This document shows positions 27,990-37,749 of a DNA stretch of 64,000 nucleotides, one piece after another. The stretch comes from Rhodocyclaceae bacterium. GTDB lineage: Bacteria; Pseudomonadota; Gammaproteobacteria; Burkholderiales; CAIKXV01. The notes under the pieces were generated by a model. The model worked only from the letters and a program-made list of their open reading frames with translations. It was not told the origin of the DNA and did not search any database. Position 1 is the stretch's first letter. The number at the start of each line of letters is the position of its first letter. A program made the position numbers and the translations under genes. The stretch spans positions 448,011 to 512,010 of the forward strand of contig JADCHX010000002.1 of assembly GCA_020248265.1 (NCBI GenBank). The letters are read 5' to 3'.

Positions 27990-28694
27990 ATGTTCCGGAT
28001 CCCCGACCGCAGACGGTATGCGCTTGCCATGTTCGCTCTGCCGGTGTTGTTCTCTCCGATGGTACCGGGCGGCGCCGCACGCGCGGCGGCACCGCTCACG
28101 GCCGACGAAACCTCGGTCTCCACCGGATCGTGGTTCTGCAGCCGCCATGCAGAGGCCGCAGCCGTTGGCGCCACAGGTGCTGCCACCGACGTGCTGTCGG
28201 CAGTCCGATCCTTCATGCTCGGTTATGTCTATGGCGTTTCCGATGCCGTCGGGAAGCCCTTTCCCGAAACATCGACCAACGCAAAGCGTATCACGGACCT
28301 GCTCGACGGCGGCTGTAGCCAGGACCCCGCGCGAGCCGTGCGCGACGCCGCCCTGCTCGCAGGCCGTGCGATGCTCGAGGATCCCCGGTCGCTGGAAGGC
28401 AGCACGGCAGCGGATGCGATCGGGGCGCTCGCCTGCAGCGTCTACCTGGACGTGCGCGGCGCCGCCGACGGCGCACCGTCTTCGCAGGCCGCCGGAAGTC
28501 GCGCCGCGGTGCGCGACTGGGCAGACGGCTACATCAACGCGCGCTTCGAACGTGCCGGGCGCGGGCTGATTCCGACGGCAAGGAACAAGGCGCTGATGCT
28601 CGACCGGTTCACCGACGCATGCGCGGCCAACCCGGCGACAACGGTGCGCGAGGCCGCGCGCAGCGTCGTCGGCGCTACGATACCGGTGCGATGA
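27990..28694 (+). CDS. Uncharacterised exported protein
   Basis: A 234-residue predicted periplasmic protein of unknown function. A signal peptide is visible: MFRIPDRRRYALAMFALPVLFSPMVPGGAARAAA, charged start, hydrophobic core and an Ala-x-Ala cleavage site near residue 31. The mature part contains WFCSRHAE, a GYVYGVSDAVGK segment and two later Cys (GGCSQ, LACSVYL, CAANP), a pattern loosely like the Rap1a/Tai-type small exported domains (CxGYxxGxxD), but the similarity is too weak to name. Two copies of a similar segment may be present (LDGGCSQDPARAVRDAALLAGRAM and FTDACAANPATTVREAARSVVGA), suggesting an internal duplication. It lies 39 bases before the next gene. Confidence 0.65.
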   Translation: MFRIPDRRRYALAMFALPVLFSPMVPGGAARAAAPLTADETSVSTGSWFCSRHAEAAAVGATGAATDVLSAVRSFMLGYVYGVSDAVGKPFPETSTNAKRITDLLDGGCSQDPARAVRDAALLAGRAMLEDPRSLEGSTAADAIGALACSVYLDVRGAADGAPSSQAAGSRAAVRDWADGYINARFERAGRGLIPTARNKALMLDRFTDACAANPATTVREAARSVVGATIPVR

Positions 28695-28733
28695 TCAATC
28701 TTCTTTCAACCGCTGACATGCAAGGAACACACG

Positions 28734-29138
28734 ATGGCTGAACGCCCCGAAGACAGGATGCCCGAACCGGTGATGGACCCTTCGGCACTGTGCCGCGAAG
28801 AGATCTACACCGACGGCAAGGTCGGTACCCTGCGCTGCATGGTCCCGGTGAACGTCGACGGCAGCACCGACGCGTCACGCCCGATGCGCTTCGTCGGCGA
28901 AGCACAGATCCTCACGCCGGCTGGCGCGCTGCCGCTGTCGTTCGAGGTCGACGGCAACACGCTGGCCGAGGCCGTGCAGAACTATGCCGCAGCGGCCAAG
29001 GAGAGCATAGAGCGCGCCGTCCGGGAGATCCAGGAGATGCGCCGCCAGCAGTCCTCCGGCCTGGTCATCCCCAAGGGACCGATCGGCCCCGGCGGACTGC
29101 CCGGTGGCATGGCGGGCGGCAAGATCCAGATGCCCTGA
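28734..29138 (+). CDS. Conserved small hypothetical protein with Gly-rich C-terminus
   Basis: A 134-residue cytosolic protein without signal or membrane segments. The N-terminus (MPEPVMDPSALCREEIYTD) and the middle (EAQILTPAGALPLSFEVDG) look like a conserved folded core, followed by a helical segment rich in Glu, Arg and Gln (about 85-112) and a Gly/Pro-rich tail ending in KIQMP. To my knowledge similar small proteins occur in Burkholderiales, always without an assigned function. A good ribosome-binding site (AAGGA) lies about nine bases before the ATG. It follows the exported protein gene on the same strand and ends 49 bases before the convergent panC. Confidence 0.7.
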   Translation: MAERPEDRMPEPVMDPSALCREEIYTDGKVGTLRCMVPVNVDGSTDASRPMRFVGEAQILTPAGALPLSFEVDGNTLAEAVQNYAAAAKESIERAVREIQEMRRQQSSGLVIPKGPIGPGGLPGGMAGGKIQMP

Positions 29139-29152
29139 GGCTCCGGGAGCCT
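29138..29152. terminator. Small hairpin between convergent genes
   Basis: AGGCTC (29138-29143) pairs with GAGCCT (29147-29152) around a 3-base loop, immediately after the hypothetical gene and before the panC end. It is short and lacks a U-run; its position between convergent genes is the main support. Confidence 0.35.
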
Positions 29153-29187
29153 GGCGGACTGGCAGCTTGCGCAGGCCCGCCGGGCGA

Positions 29188-30021
29188 TCAACCCGGGATA
29201 TCGATTTCCAGGTTGTCGATCAGCCGCGTGCGGCCAAGCCGGGCCGCCGCGAGAACCACCAGGCGGCGATCGTCCGGCGTCGGCGACTGCAGGTCCTGCT
29301 GGCGCCTCACCGCGACATAGTCGGGCTTCCAGCCGCGCGCACCGAGTGCCTGCATCGCGTCACGCTCGACCATGCCATGCAGTTCACCCGATAGCACCGC
29401 ATCGCATGCCCGCTGCAGGATCGCGTACAACTGCGGCGCTTCTGCGCGCTCGGTCGGGCTGAGATAGGAATTGCGCGACGACAACGCGAGGCCATCGGAC
29501 GCACGAACGGTCTCTGCCGGGATGATCTCGATCGGCAGCGCGAGCTGGCGCACCATGTCGCGCAGGACAAGGTACTGCTGGTAGTCTTTCTTGCCGAACA
29601 GCGCGGCATGCGGGCGCACCATGTTGAACAGCTTCAGCACGACCGTAGCGACGCCCCGGAAATGCCCGGGCCGGATCGCGCCGTCGAGTACGTGCTGGAT
29701 CTCCGACGGCTCGATCACGAAGGTCTGCGGTTCCGGATAGATCTCGCGTTCATCGGGGACGAACACGACATTGGCGCCGGCCTCGCGGCACTTGTCGCAA
29801 TCGGATTCCAGGGTGCGCGGATAGCGGTCGAAATCTTCGCGCGGGCCGAACTGCAGCCGGTTCACGAAGATGCTGACCACGGTACAGGCCGCACGCGGCT
29901 TGGCCAGCCGCACCAGCTGTATGTGTCCCTCGTGCAGGTTGCCCATCGTCGGCACGAACACGTTGTTCGGTTCGCGCTGCAGCCGTTCGCGCAGCGCGTG
30001 TACCGAATGAATCACATCCAT
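29188..30021 (-). CDS. panC: Pantothenate synthetase
   Basis: A 277-residue pantoate-beta-alanine ligase, making pantothenate from pantoate, beta-alanine and ATP. The class I aminoacyl-tRNA synthetase-like nucleotide signature reads PTMGNLHEGHIQLV (about 24-37), with the family's GxLHxGH pattern. The KMSKS-like region lies in SSRNSYLS. Pantoate-binding residues are in FVNRLQFGPREDFDRYPR and PGHFRGVATVV. The ATG 30021 gives the typical MDVIHSVHALR start. It follows panB 23 bases downstream on the same strand, the usual panB-panC pair for coenzyme A precursor synthesis. Confidence 0.96.
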   Translation of the reverse strand: MDVIHSVHALRERLQREPNNVFVPTMGNLHEGHIQLVRLAKPRAACTVVSIFVNRLQFGPREDFDRYPRTLESDCDKCREAGANVVFVPDEREIYPEPQTFVIEPSEIQHVLDGAIRPGHFRGVATVVLKLFNMVRPHAALFGKKDYQQYLVLRDMVRQLALPIEIIPAETVRASDGLALSSRNSYLSPTERAEAPQLYAILQRACDAVLSGELHGMVERDAMQALGARGWKPDYVAVRRQQDLQSPTPDDRRLVVLAAARLGRTRLIDNLEIDIPG

Positions 30022-30044
30022 CGCAGAACCTGCCCGGTAAATGT

Positions 30045-30872
30045 CTAGAAGGAATGCTCGGCAGCGGGGAAGGTCCCCGCCTTCACTTCGGCCACGTATG
30101 CCGCCACGGCCGCCTCGATGCCGGCGCTGCCCGCCATGAAGTTCTTGACGAAACGCGCCTTCTTCCCGGGGAAAACGTCGAGCATGTCGTGCAGCACGAG
30201 CACCTGCCCGGAGCAACCGGCCCCGGCTCCGATGCCGATGGTCGGCACGCCCGCCTTGGCGGTAAGTTCGGCCGCCAGCGCCGCCGGGATCGCCTCGAAC
30301 AGCAGCATACCCGCGCCCGCAGCCTCGAGCCGGGTCGCCTCGTCGCGCAGCCGCAGTGCAGCCGCATCGGTGCGGCCCTGCACGCGATAACCACCCAGCT
30401 GGTGCACCGACTGCGGCGTGAGGCCGATATGAGCGCATACCGGTATGCCGCGCTCGACCAGGAAGGACACCGTGTCGACCATCGCGACCCCGCCCTCGAT
30501 CTTCACCATCTGGGCGCCGGCCGCCATCAACAGCGCCGCGTTCTCGAACGCCTGCTGCGGGCTGACCTGGAAGCTGCCGAACGGCATGTCCGCGATCACG
30601 AAGGCCCGGTGCGCGGCGCGGGCCACGCACTCGGTGTGGTAGATCATGTCGCGCATGGATACCGCGAGCGTGGAATCGCGGCCCTGGATCACCATGCCGA
30701 GCGAATCGCCGACGAGGATGGTCTCGACGCCGGCACGCTCCAGCAACGCAGTGAAGCTGGCGTCGTAGCTCGTCAGCATCGCGATCCGGTCTCCGGCCTG
30801 TGCCATCTTCTGCAGCGTGTGCAGCGTGACGCGGGCGAGTCTGGGTGTATCGGCGGCGTTTCCGTAGGTCAT
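30045..30872 (-). CDS. panB: 3-methyl-2-oxobutanoate hydroxymethyltransferase
   Basis: A 275-residue ketopantoate hydroxymethyltransferase, the first committed enzyme of pantothenate synthesis, using methylenetetrahydrofolate and 2-oxoisovalerate. The TIM-barrel signature segments are present: [34 protein letters not shown] with the metal-binding Asp, and the later [18 protein letters not shown]. The length matches the family. It is the leading gene of panB-panC and probably has its own promoter in the 147-base gap behind it. The start at 30872 is an ATG, which fits the length of the family. Confidence 0.96.
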   Translation of the reverse strand: MTYGNAADTPRLARVTLHTLQKMAQAGDRIAMLTSYDASFTALLERAGVETILVGDSLGMVIQGRDSTLAVSMRDMIYHTECVARAAHRAFVIADMPFGSFQVSPQQAFENAALLMAAGAQMVKIEGGVAMVDTVSFLVERGIPVCAHIGLTPQSVHQLGGYRVQGRTDAAALRLRDEATRLEAAGAGMLLFEAIPAALAAELTAKAGVPTIGIGAGAGCSGQVLVLHDMLDVFPGKKARFVKNFMAGSAGIEAAVAAYVAEVKAGTFPAAEHSF

Positions 30873-30914
30873 CGCGCGGTCAGAACCCTGTCGACAACAG
30901 GCAGTGGGGACGGG

Positions 30915-30944
30915 AGTATCGTCCCGGTCGCGCGCGGATGCAAA
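30915..30944 (-). promoter_or_regulatory. Candidate sigma-70 promoter for panBC
   Basis: On the minus strand TTTGCA (30939-30944) and GATACT (30915-30920) are separated by 18 bases. Each hexamer matches its consensus at 4 of 6 positions, 43 bases before the panB ATG. It is modest, but it lies in the only sizeable gap of this gene block. Confidence 0.4.
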
Positions 30945-30974
30945 CGCGCCCGTGCGCGCGGCCGCCCCGCGAAA

Positions 30975-30988
30975 CCTGCCCCGGCAGG
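30975..30988 (-). terminator. Candidate intrinsic terminator after the deoxynucleoside kinase gene
   Basis: On the minus strand CCTGCCGGGGCAGG forms a GC-rich hairpin, followed immediately by TTTCG. It lies about 32 bases past the kinase stop and upstream of the panB promoter candidate. The U-tract is only three bases, so termination may be partial. Confidence 0.4.
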
Positions 30989-31019
30989 CTGCGCCTGCAT
31001 GCCGCGCGATATCCGCTCG

Positions 31020-31664
31020 TCATGCGCTGCCCCGGCTGATGAATTCGCGTGGGCCGCGCATGTCGCGGATACAGCGCAGCAGGAGTTCGAAATCCGCCGG
31101 CTCGTCGGCGAAGTTCAGGTTGTCGCTGTTGACGATCAGCACCGGCGCCGCATCGTACCGGTAGAAAAACTGGCTGTAGCTTGCGGCGAGCCGTTCCAGA
31201 TACTCCTCGCCGATGCGCCGCTCCTGCCCGATGCCGCGCCGGCGCACGCGCTCGACCAGCCGCTCGGTCGACGCCTGAAGGTAGATCACCAGGTCCGGCG
31301 CAACCGTCTCGGGCCTGACCTGGCCATACACCTGCTGATAGAGCCGGAACTCGTCGTCGTCCAGCGTGAGCCGCGCGAACAGCGGATCCTTCTCGAGCAT
31401 GAAATCGGCGATAGTCACCGAACTGAACAGGTCGCGCTGCGCCATCGCACGCAACTGCCCTATGCGCTGGAACAGGAAGAACAGTTGTGTCGGCAGTGCA
31501 TGGCGCCGCGGGTCTTCGTAGAAGCCGGCGAGGAACGGATTGTCGTCCGGTTTCTCGAACAGCTCTTCCCCCCCGGTGCGCTCGGCGAGCAGCCGCGCGA
31601 GGGTGGTCTTGCCGGCACCGATCGGTCCTTCGACGACGACATACCGGAAGCGCGTTGGCAGCAT
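31020..31664 (-). CDS. Deoxynucleoside kinase
   Basis: A 214-residue P-loop kinase of the dCK/dGK family, phosphorylating deoxynucleosides with ATP for salvage. The Walker A motif is VVEGPIGAGKTTLARLLAE (about 10-27); a Glu-rich substrate segment EKPDDNPFLAGFYED follows, with a lid region containing RRRGIGQERRIGEEYLERL and the Arg cluster typical of this family. Length matches. ATG 31664 starts MLPTRFRYVVVEG, just ahead of the P-loop. It is downstream of folK on the same strand (22 bases). In Burkholderiales a kinase gene commonly lies between folK and panB, so this order is conserved. Confidence 0.9.
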   Translation of the reverse strand: MLPTRFRYVVVEGPIGAGKTTLARLLAERTGGEELFEKPDDNPFLAGFYEDPRRHALPTQLFFLFQRIGQLRAMAQRDLFSSVTIADFMLEKDPLFARLTLDDDEFRLYQQVYGQVRPETVAPDLVIYLQASTERLVERVRRRGIGQERRIGEEYLERLAASYSQFFYRYDAAPVLIVNSDNLNFADEPADFELLLRCIRDMRGPREFISRGSA

Positions 31665-31686
31665 CGCAGGGGCCTCTGCCGGACGG

Positions 31687-32199
31687 TCAGGCGGCCAGCG
31701 CGCCGATGCGCCCGATCGCCTGTGCCGAGACCGCCCGGGCGAGCGCCTCAAGCGGCCCGGCCCCGGGCACGACGCAGCAAGGATCGAGTTCGGCGAGCGG
31801 CAGCAGCACGAAGGCACGGTCGACCATCCGCGGATGCGGTATGGTCAGCCGCGGCTCATCGACGACGCGCTCGCCATGAAGCAGCAGGTCGAGGTCGATC
31901 AGGCGCGGCGCATTGCGGAACTCGCGCGTGCGACCGCCCTCGTGCTCGATCTCCAGCAGCGCGTCGAGCAGCGCCTGGGGCGACAGCCCGGTGTCGAGCG
32001 CGACCACCGCATTGAAGAAATCGGGCTGGTCGAGGTAGCCGACAGGCGCACTGCGGTAGACCGAACTGACCCCGGCCACGGTGGTCGTCGGCAGTTTCGC
32101 GAGTGCGGCTACCGCGGCACGCATCTGTGCGAGCGGATCACCCAGGTTTGCGCCAAGCCCGACGTAGGCCCGGGCGACCTCCCCGGGCGCATCAATCAC
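31687..32199 (-). CDS. folK: 2-amino-4-hydroxy-6-hydroxymethyldihydropteridine pyrophosphokinase
   Basis: A 170-residue HPPK that transfers pyrophosphate from ATP to 6-hydroxymethyl-dihydropterin in folate synthesis. The N-terminal substrate segment is YVGLGANLGDP, then SSVYRSAPVGYLDQPDFFNAVV, and the catalytic motif PRLIDLDLLLHG with its two metal-binding Asp residues, followed by IPHPRMVDRAFVLLPL. I chose the GTG at 32199, which overlaps the pcnB stop by 8 bases and begins seven residues before the conserved region. The longer open frame is the shadow of pcnB. Part of the pcnB-folK-kinase cluster. Confidence 0.93.
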   Translation of the reverse strand: MIDAPGEVARAYVGLGANLGDPLAQMRAAVAALAKLPTTTVAGVSSVYRSAPVGYLDQPDFFNAVVALDTGLSPQALLDALLEIEHEGGRTREFRNAPRLIDLDLLLHGERVVDEPRLTIPHPRMVDRAFVLLPLAELDPCCVVPGAGPLEALARAVSAQAIGRIGALAA

Positions 32200-33721
32200 C
32201 GCCCGCTCCGCCGCCCGCGGGCACGGGGCCGGCGCCGTCGGGCGAACCGGCCTCTTCCGCGCGCGAACGGCCGCGGCCACTCCGGCTGCGCCTGCGCTTC
32301 GGCTTGCCGGCCGACGTCTCCGGCAACAGCATCTCTTCCCGCTCCGCTTCGCCGGCACGCTGGAAGCGCGTCCACCATTCACCGACCTCCGCGTCCAGTT
32401 CACCGCTCTCGCAGCGAAGCAGGAGGAAGTCGTAACCCGAGCGGAACCGTTCCTGCTCGAGCAGCCGGAACGGACGCCGGCCGAAGCGCTGTTCGAAGCG
32501 CGGCTGCAGAAACCAGATCTCGCGCATCTGCGCGGTGAAGCGGCGCGGGATCGCGAGTTGCTCGACCTGGCGCGAGATGACGGAATCCATCGCCTCGGCA
32601 AGCGCGATCATGGGTGGCTTGCCGCGCCCGGCGGGCGGGCCGTCGGTACCGCGCTTCCACGCGGCGAGCACTTCGTGCCAGAGCAGCGAGGCGAACAGGA
32701 AAGCCGGCGACACGCTCTTCCCGGAATTGATCCGAGCGTCGGTGTTGCCGAGCGCGAGCATCACGAACTTCTCCCCCATCGGCTGCTCGAGGATCACGTC
32801 GAGCATCGGCATCAACCCGTGGTGCAAGCCGTCGTGACGCAAACGGTTCACGCAAGCGACGGCGCCACCGGACAACAGCAGTTTCAGCATCTCGTCGAAC
32901 AGCCGCGCCGGCGGCACATTCGACAGCAGCGGTGCGAGTTCGCGGATCGGCGCACCGGTGGACGCCTCGATCTCGAAGCCGATCGACGCCGCGAATCGCA
33001 CCGCGCGAAGCATGCGTACCGGGTCTTCACGGTAGCGCGTGGCCGGGTCGCCGATCATCCGGATCTGTCGCTTGCGCAGGTCTTCGACGCCGTGGTGGTA
33101 GTCGACGATCTCCTCGGCCCTCGGATCGTAGAACAGCGCGTTCACGGTGAAATCGCGGCGCGCCGCGTCCTGCTGCTGGGTGCCGAACACGTTGTCGCGG
33201 ATCAACCGTCCGTGCTGGTCGGCCTGCCGCGTGCCGGGCCCGGACTCGGGGCGCGGCCGCGACGACCGTGGCCCTCGGGACGGCGGCGGCTCCGGAGCCT
33301 CGAACGCATCGCCGGCGTCGTCGGCCGTTGCGTCGAGATCGGCCTCGCCCGGCGGCGATCCGTCGCCGCGGAAGGTTGCGGTCTCCACCAGTTCCTGGCC
33401 GCACATCACGTGCACGAGCCGGAACCGGCGGCCGATGATGCGCGAGCGCCGGAACAGCGCTGCGGCCTGTTCCGGCGTCGCGTCGGTCGCGACATCGAAG
33501 TCCTTGGGCTTGCGCCCGATCAGCAGGTCGCGCACCGCACCGCCGACCACGAACGCCTTGTAACCGTTGTCCTGCAGCGTCGAGGTCACGCGCAGGGCAC
33601 AGGCGCTGATCCGGTCGCGGCCGATGCCGTGACGGTCGCGGGGGATGATCTGGGGAACCTTGCGAACTTCGGGCCGCGCGCCGCGGCTGCCGAAGACGCG
33701 CCGCAGGAAGGAGCGAATCAT
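32192..33721 (-). CDS. pcnB: Poly(A) polymerase I
   Basis: A 509-residue class II nucleotidyltransferase that adds poly(A) tails to RNA 3' ends, marking them for decay. The catalytic core shows GGAVRDLLIGRKPKDFDVATDATPEQ, with the Asp pair in DFDVAT, and the RxDFTxNAL motif in ARRDFTVNALFY. An acidic, Pro/Arg-rich insertion of about 50 residues (roughly 115-165) splits the region between HVMCGQELVETATFRG and GRLIRDNVFG; in most family members this linker is short. The Arg-rich C-terminal tail (KPKRRRSRSGRG) is typical of PcnB. The ATG at 33721 is followed by a long Arg-rich leader that may include an RNA-binding segment. Overlaps folK. Confidence 0.93.
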   Translation of the reverse strand: MIRSFLRRVFGSRGARPEVRKVPQIIPRDRHGIGRDRISACALRVTSTLQDNGYKAFVVGGAVRDLLIGRKPKDFDVATDATPEQAAALFRRSRIIGRRFRLVHVMCGQELVETATFRGDGSPPGEADLDATADDAGDAFEAPEPPPSRGPRSSRPRPESGPGTRQADQHGRLIRDNVFGTQQQDAARRDFTVNALFYDPRAEEIVDYHHGVEDLRKRQIRMIGDPATRYREDPVRMLRAVRFAASIGFEIEASTGAPIRELAPLLSNVPPARLFDEMLKLLLSGGAVACVNRLRHDGLHHGLMPMLDVILEQPMGEKFVMLALGNTDARINSGKSVSPAFLFASLLWHEVLAAWKRGTDGPPAGRGKPPMIALAEAMDSVISRQVEQLAIPRRFTAQMREIWFLQPRFEQRFGRRPFRLLEQERFRSGYDFLLLRCESGELDAEVGEWWTRFQRAGEAEREEMLLPETSAGKPKRRRSRSGRGRSRAEEAGSPDGAGPVPAGGGAGGD

Positions 33722-33831
33722 GAAGGAAGGCTGTAGCCTTCGTTAGGCCAGGGAGGCGCAGTATACATCGGGGCCCCCGTGGCAGGCCGTAGCGGTGCGC
33801 TGGAGGAGGCGCGCCACCCGGCCGCGCGGGC

Positions 33832-34494
33832 TCATTCTTGCAGGCCGAGGATCGGCCACCCGCGCTGCGTCGCGACCGCGCGCAGGCGATCGTCCGGATC
33901 CACCGCGACCGGATGCGTCGCCCATTCGAGCAGCGGCAGGTCGTTGGCGGAGTCGCTGTAGAACCACCGTTCGTCGAAATCGGAGGACTCGTGGTCGAGC
34001 CCGGCAAGCCAGGCCTGTACGCGGGATACCTTCCCTTCGCGAAAACAGGGAATGCCCGCGACGCGCCCGGTGAACTGGCCGTGCGCGTCCTGCTCCGGTT
34101 CGGTCGCCACCAGGTGCTCGATGCCGAAAGCCCGGGCAATCGGTGCGGTGACGAACGAGTTGGTCGCAGTGACCACGGCACGCAAGTCAGTGGCATGGCG
34201 CGCAACCAGCGCGCGCGCCGGCTCGCGAATCATGGGCGCGATCTTGCGCTGCATGAACCCGGCATGCCAGGCATCGAGCGTCTCGCGCGGATGGCTGGCC
34301 AGGGGTGCGAGCGCAAAGGCGAGGAACTCCATGATGTCCAGCGTCCCTGCCTTGTACTGGTCGTAGAAGCCCTTGTTGCGAGACTCGTATTCGGCGCGGT
34401 CGAGTACGCCGGTCTCGATCAGGAACTGGCCCCATTCAAAGTCGCTGTCCCCGGCGAGCAGGGTATTGTCGAGATCGAACAGCACGAGTTTCAT
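33832..34494 (-). CDS. HAD-superfamily phosphatase, subfamily IB
   Basis: A 220-residue haloacid dehalogenase-type hydrolase. Motif I is FDLDNTLLAGDSD, carrying the nucleophile Asp and acid-base Asp; motif II is in VVTATNS; motif III/IV is WFYSDSANDLPLL, with the conserved acidic pair. The cap between motifs I and II is the helical IB type (GFYDQYKAGTLDIMEF). Members of this group include phosphoserine phosphatases and histidinol phosphatases with similar length, so it may dephosphorylate a small metabolite. In Betaproteobacteria a HAD-IB gene is commonly found between hda and pcnB, which this order matches. The ATG 34494 starts MKLVLFDLDNTL. Confidence 0.9.
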   Translation of the reverse strand: MKLVLFDLDNTLLAGDSDFEWGQFLIETGVLDRAEYESRNKGFYDQYKAGTLDIMEFLAFALAPLASHPRETLDAWHAGFMQRKIAPMIREPARALVARHATDLRAVVTATNSFVTAPIARAFGIEHLVATEPEQDAHGQFTGRVAGIPCFREGKVSRVQAWLAGLDHESSDFDERWFYSDSANDLPLLEWATHPVAVDPDDRLRAVATQRGWPILGLQE

Positions 34495-34521
34495 GGCGTC
34501 ATCTTTCCTGTAACGTGGGCA

Positions 34522-35376
34522 TCAGCGGAGGCTGCGCAGCCATTCGCGCGCAAGTGGCAGCGTGACCGCGCGCTTGGCAGCGAGCGAATGGCTGTCGAGC
34601 GAGTCGACTACCGCCAGCAGGGTCGGCAGGTCGCGCGGCATCGTCTGCAGCAGCCATTCGAGCACCTCGTGACCGATCACTGCGCCGCGCGAGCGCGCGT
34701 GCGCCGACATCGCCGAAGCCTTCTGTGCATCGGTCAGCGGATGCACCTGGTAGGTGAGTCCCCATGACAGCCGGGTCACCAGGTCGGCGCGTAGCGCCAG
34801 TCCGGCGGGCGGACGCGGCCCCGACACGAGCAGGCTGCACCCGGGGTACTCCTGCCGTACCGTGTTGTAGAGGTTGAACAGCCGCTGCTCGCCCCCGGCA
34901 TCGAGCGCATCGACGTTGTCGAGCGCGAGCCAGGTGACTGGCCGACCGCGGCTGTCGACCAGCAATTCGATGCCCAGCGGCGCATCGGGCTCGCGCAGGT
35001 CCATGTAGCGGCCGATGCGGGCCGCGCCGGAAGCATCGGCTGGCGCTTCGCGGGCATCCTCGTCGGGGCCGCCGGCGACCGCGTGCAGCAGGTGGCTGCG
35101 GCCGGAACCCGGCGTACCCCACAGATAGAAGAAGCGCGCCGCGACGGACGACGCGCCGCCGCGCAGCAGCGCGACCAGTTCCGCGTTGTCGCCGACGATG
35201 AAATTGTCGAATGACTGGCTCGGCTGCGGGATCAGGTCGAGCACGCCCTGCGGATGGCTCGGGGCCAGCCGGCCGACCGGCGCGCCGCCCACGCGCGCGA
35301 CGCCCGCCTCGTCTTCGCCGCGGCCGAAAGGCAGGGGGCCGACCAGCGTACCGGCAAGTTTCGGCGGAACCGGCAT
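34522..35376 (-). CDS. hda: DnaA regulatory inactivator Hda
   Basis: A 284-residue AAA+ protein related to DnaA that promotes ATP hydrolysis by DnaA after initiation. The family's Walker A reads GTPGSGRSHLLHA, where Arg replaces the usual Lys as in other Hda proteins. Walker B lies in VTWLALDNVDAL, and the initiator-specific segment is SWGLTYQVHPL. Hda usually starts near QxxLDLxPxPxxSFDNF; here that motif begins at about residue 43, after an atypical Gly/Pro leader. The ATG 35376 follows the permease stop directly, but a GTG at 35244 would give the usual length of about 240 residues. Both starts are possible. Confidence 0.9.
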   Translation of the reverse strand: MPVPPKLAGTLVGPLPFGRGEDEAGVARVGGAPVGRLAPSHPQGVLDLIPQPSQSFDNFIVGDNAELVALLRGGASSVAARFFYLWGTPGSGRSHLLHAVAGGPDEDAREAPADASGAARIGRYMDLREPDAPLGIELLVDSRGRPVTWLALDNVDALDAGGEQRLFNLYNTVRQEYPGCSLLVSGPRPPAGLALRADLVTRLSWGLTYQVHPLTDAQKASAMSAHARSRGAVIGHEVLEWLLQTMPRDLPTLLAVVDSLDSHSLAAKRAVTLPLAREWLRSLR

Positions 35377-35377
35377 C

Positions 35378-36451
35378 TCAGGTCTGGTAGAGCGGACTCG
35401 CGAGATAGCATCCGCGCAGGTAGCGCAGCCAGACCAGCAGCACCGCGCTGGCCGGCAACGCCAGCAGCACGCCGAAGAATCCGAACAACTGCCCGAACGC
35501 GAGCAGCGAGAAGATCACCACGACCGGGTGCAGGCCGATCCGGTCGCCGACCAGCTTCGGCACTACGAGATAGCCCTCGACCATCTGTCCGGCGAAAAAG
35601 ACGCCCCATACCCATAGCAGCGGCCCGAGCGCCTGGAACTGCATCACCGCGACGACTGTGCCCAGCGTGATGCCGAACACCGCGCCCAGGTAGGGGATGA
35701 ACGTGATCAGCCCGGTAAGCAGGCCGATGGCCACCGCATACTCGACACCGACCAGCGACAGCGCGATCGCATAGAACGCCGCCATCACCAGCATCACGGC
35801 GAGTTGCCCGCGCAGGAACTCGCCGAGCACGGCATCGATTTCGCGCGCCAGCCGCGCGATGATCGCGTGCTGGGCGCGCGGCAGCATGTGGTCGATCTCG
35901 GCGACGATGTCGCTCCAGTCGCGCAGGAAGTAGAACACGACCACGGGGATCAAGAGCAGGTTCACGAAGAAGCCCACCAGAGCCATCCCGCCGCTGGCGA
36001 GCGACGGCACGACCCAGCCGGCAACGGTCTGCGGCGATGGCAGCTGCTCGAGCACCAGCGCGCGCAGGTGGTCGAGTTCGACCTGCACGCCGAGATGCTG
36101 CTCGATCAACGGTTCGACGTTGGCGTTCGCCCATTCGAAAAAGCGCGGCATCGTCTCGGTGATGCGGGCCAACTGCTGCTGCAGCAGCGGCAGCAGGATA
36201 AGCACCATCGCCACGGCGGCGACGATGATCAGCAGCAGCACGAGCCCGGCCGCCATCGCGCGCGACAGCCCGCGCGCGGCAAGCTTCGCGACGACCTTCT
36301 CGAAGATGTAGGCGATGATCAGCGCGAGCAGGAACGGCGTGAGCACCGGCCCCAGCAGGTAGAACAGATAGCCGGTCAGCGCGACCAGCACCAGCCAGAA
36401 AGCGCGTGCGCCGATCTCCGGACCGGTGCCCCCGCGGGGCGACGGCGTCAT
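35378..36451 (-). CDS. AI-2E family transporter (PerM-like permease)
   Basis: A 357-residue integral membrane protein with about seven or eight hydrophobic helices, among them [20 protein letters not shown] near the N-terminus and [24 protein letters not shown] near the end. The latter is a family signature region. The AI-2E/PerM family was named for proposed autoinducer export but mostly has unknown physiological roles. The hydrophilic loop (about 85-145) between the early and later helices is also typical. It is immediately upstream of hda on the minus strand (one base between stop and start) and divergent from purM, a commonly seen arrangement in Betaproteobacteria. Confidence 0.88.
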   Translation of the reverse strand: MTPSPRGGTGPEIGARAFWLVLVALTGYLFYLLGPVLTPFLLALIIAYIFEKVVAKLAARGLSRAMAAGLVLLLIIVAAVAMVLILLPLLQQQLARITETMPRFFEWANANVEPLIEQHLGVQVELDHLRALVLEQLPSPQTVAGWVVPSLASGGMALVGFFVNLLLIPVVVFYFLRDWSDIVAEIDHMLPRAQHAIIARLAREIDAVLGEFLRGQLAVMLVMAAFYAIALSLVGVEYAVAIGLLTGLITFIPYLGAVFGITLGTVVAVMQFQALGPLLWVWGVFFAGQMVEGYLVVPKLVGDRIGLHPVVVIFSLLAFGQLFGFFGVLLALPASAVLLVWLRYLRGCYLASPLYQT

Positions 36452-36558
36452 CGCGCCACCGCCGCGCGGCGGCGCACCCCGGCAGCCGACGAGCAGACCG
36501 GGGCCCCGGAACAGGGGCCGGTTCCGCAGACGGGACGGGGGCTGGGTTGCGGCTTTGG

Positions 36559-36564
36559 TAGAAT
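36559..36564 (+). promoter_or_regulatory. purM: Candidate -10 of the purM promoter
   Basis: TAGAAT, 5 of 6 matches to TATAAT, lies in the 256-base region between perM-like and purM starts, about 54 bases before the TTG and 144 before the ATG of purM. The -35 region upstream is GC-rich with no clear match. Confidence 0.4.
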
Positions 36565-36707
36565 CACTCGCGGACTTTATCCGTGCCGCCCCCGGAACTC
36601 AACTGCGAGCCGCCCCCTTGAACGAGAAACATCCTGTAACGCCCGGCGACGCGGCGATACCCGCGCCCGGGACAGCAGCGGGCGCCTCCCCCGCCCGGGC
36701 GGCCGGC

Positions 36708-37727
<1,020 letters not shown>

Positions 37728-37749
37728 TGCAAGCCGGCTGCAATCCCGC

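Noticed and set aside
30054-32015. A long plus-strand frame across panB, the deoxynucleoside kinase and folK
   Set aside because: It crosses three conserved minus-strand genes and has no domain.
36426-36707. Longer purM start upstream of 36708
   Set aside because: The added residues are Pro/Ala/Arg-rich, overlap the promoter candidate and divergent gene start, and are absent from typical PurM; only the TTG at 36618 remains as an alternative.
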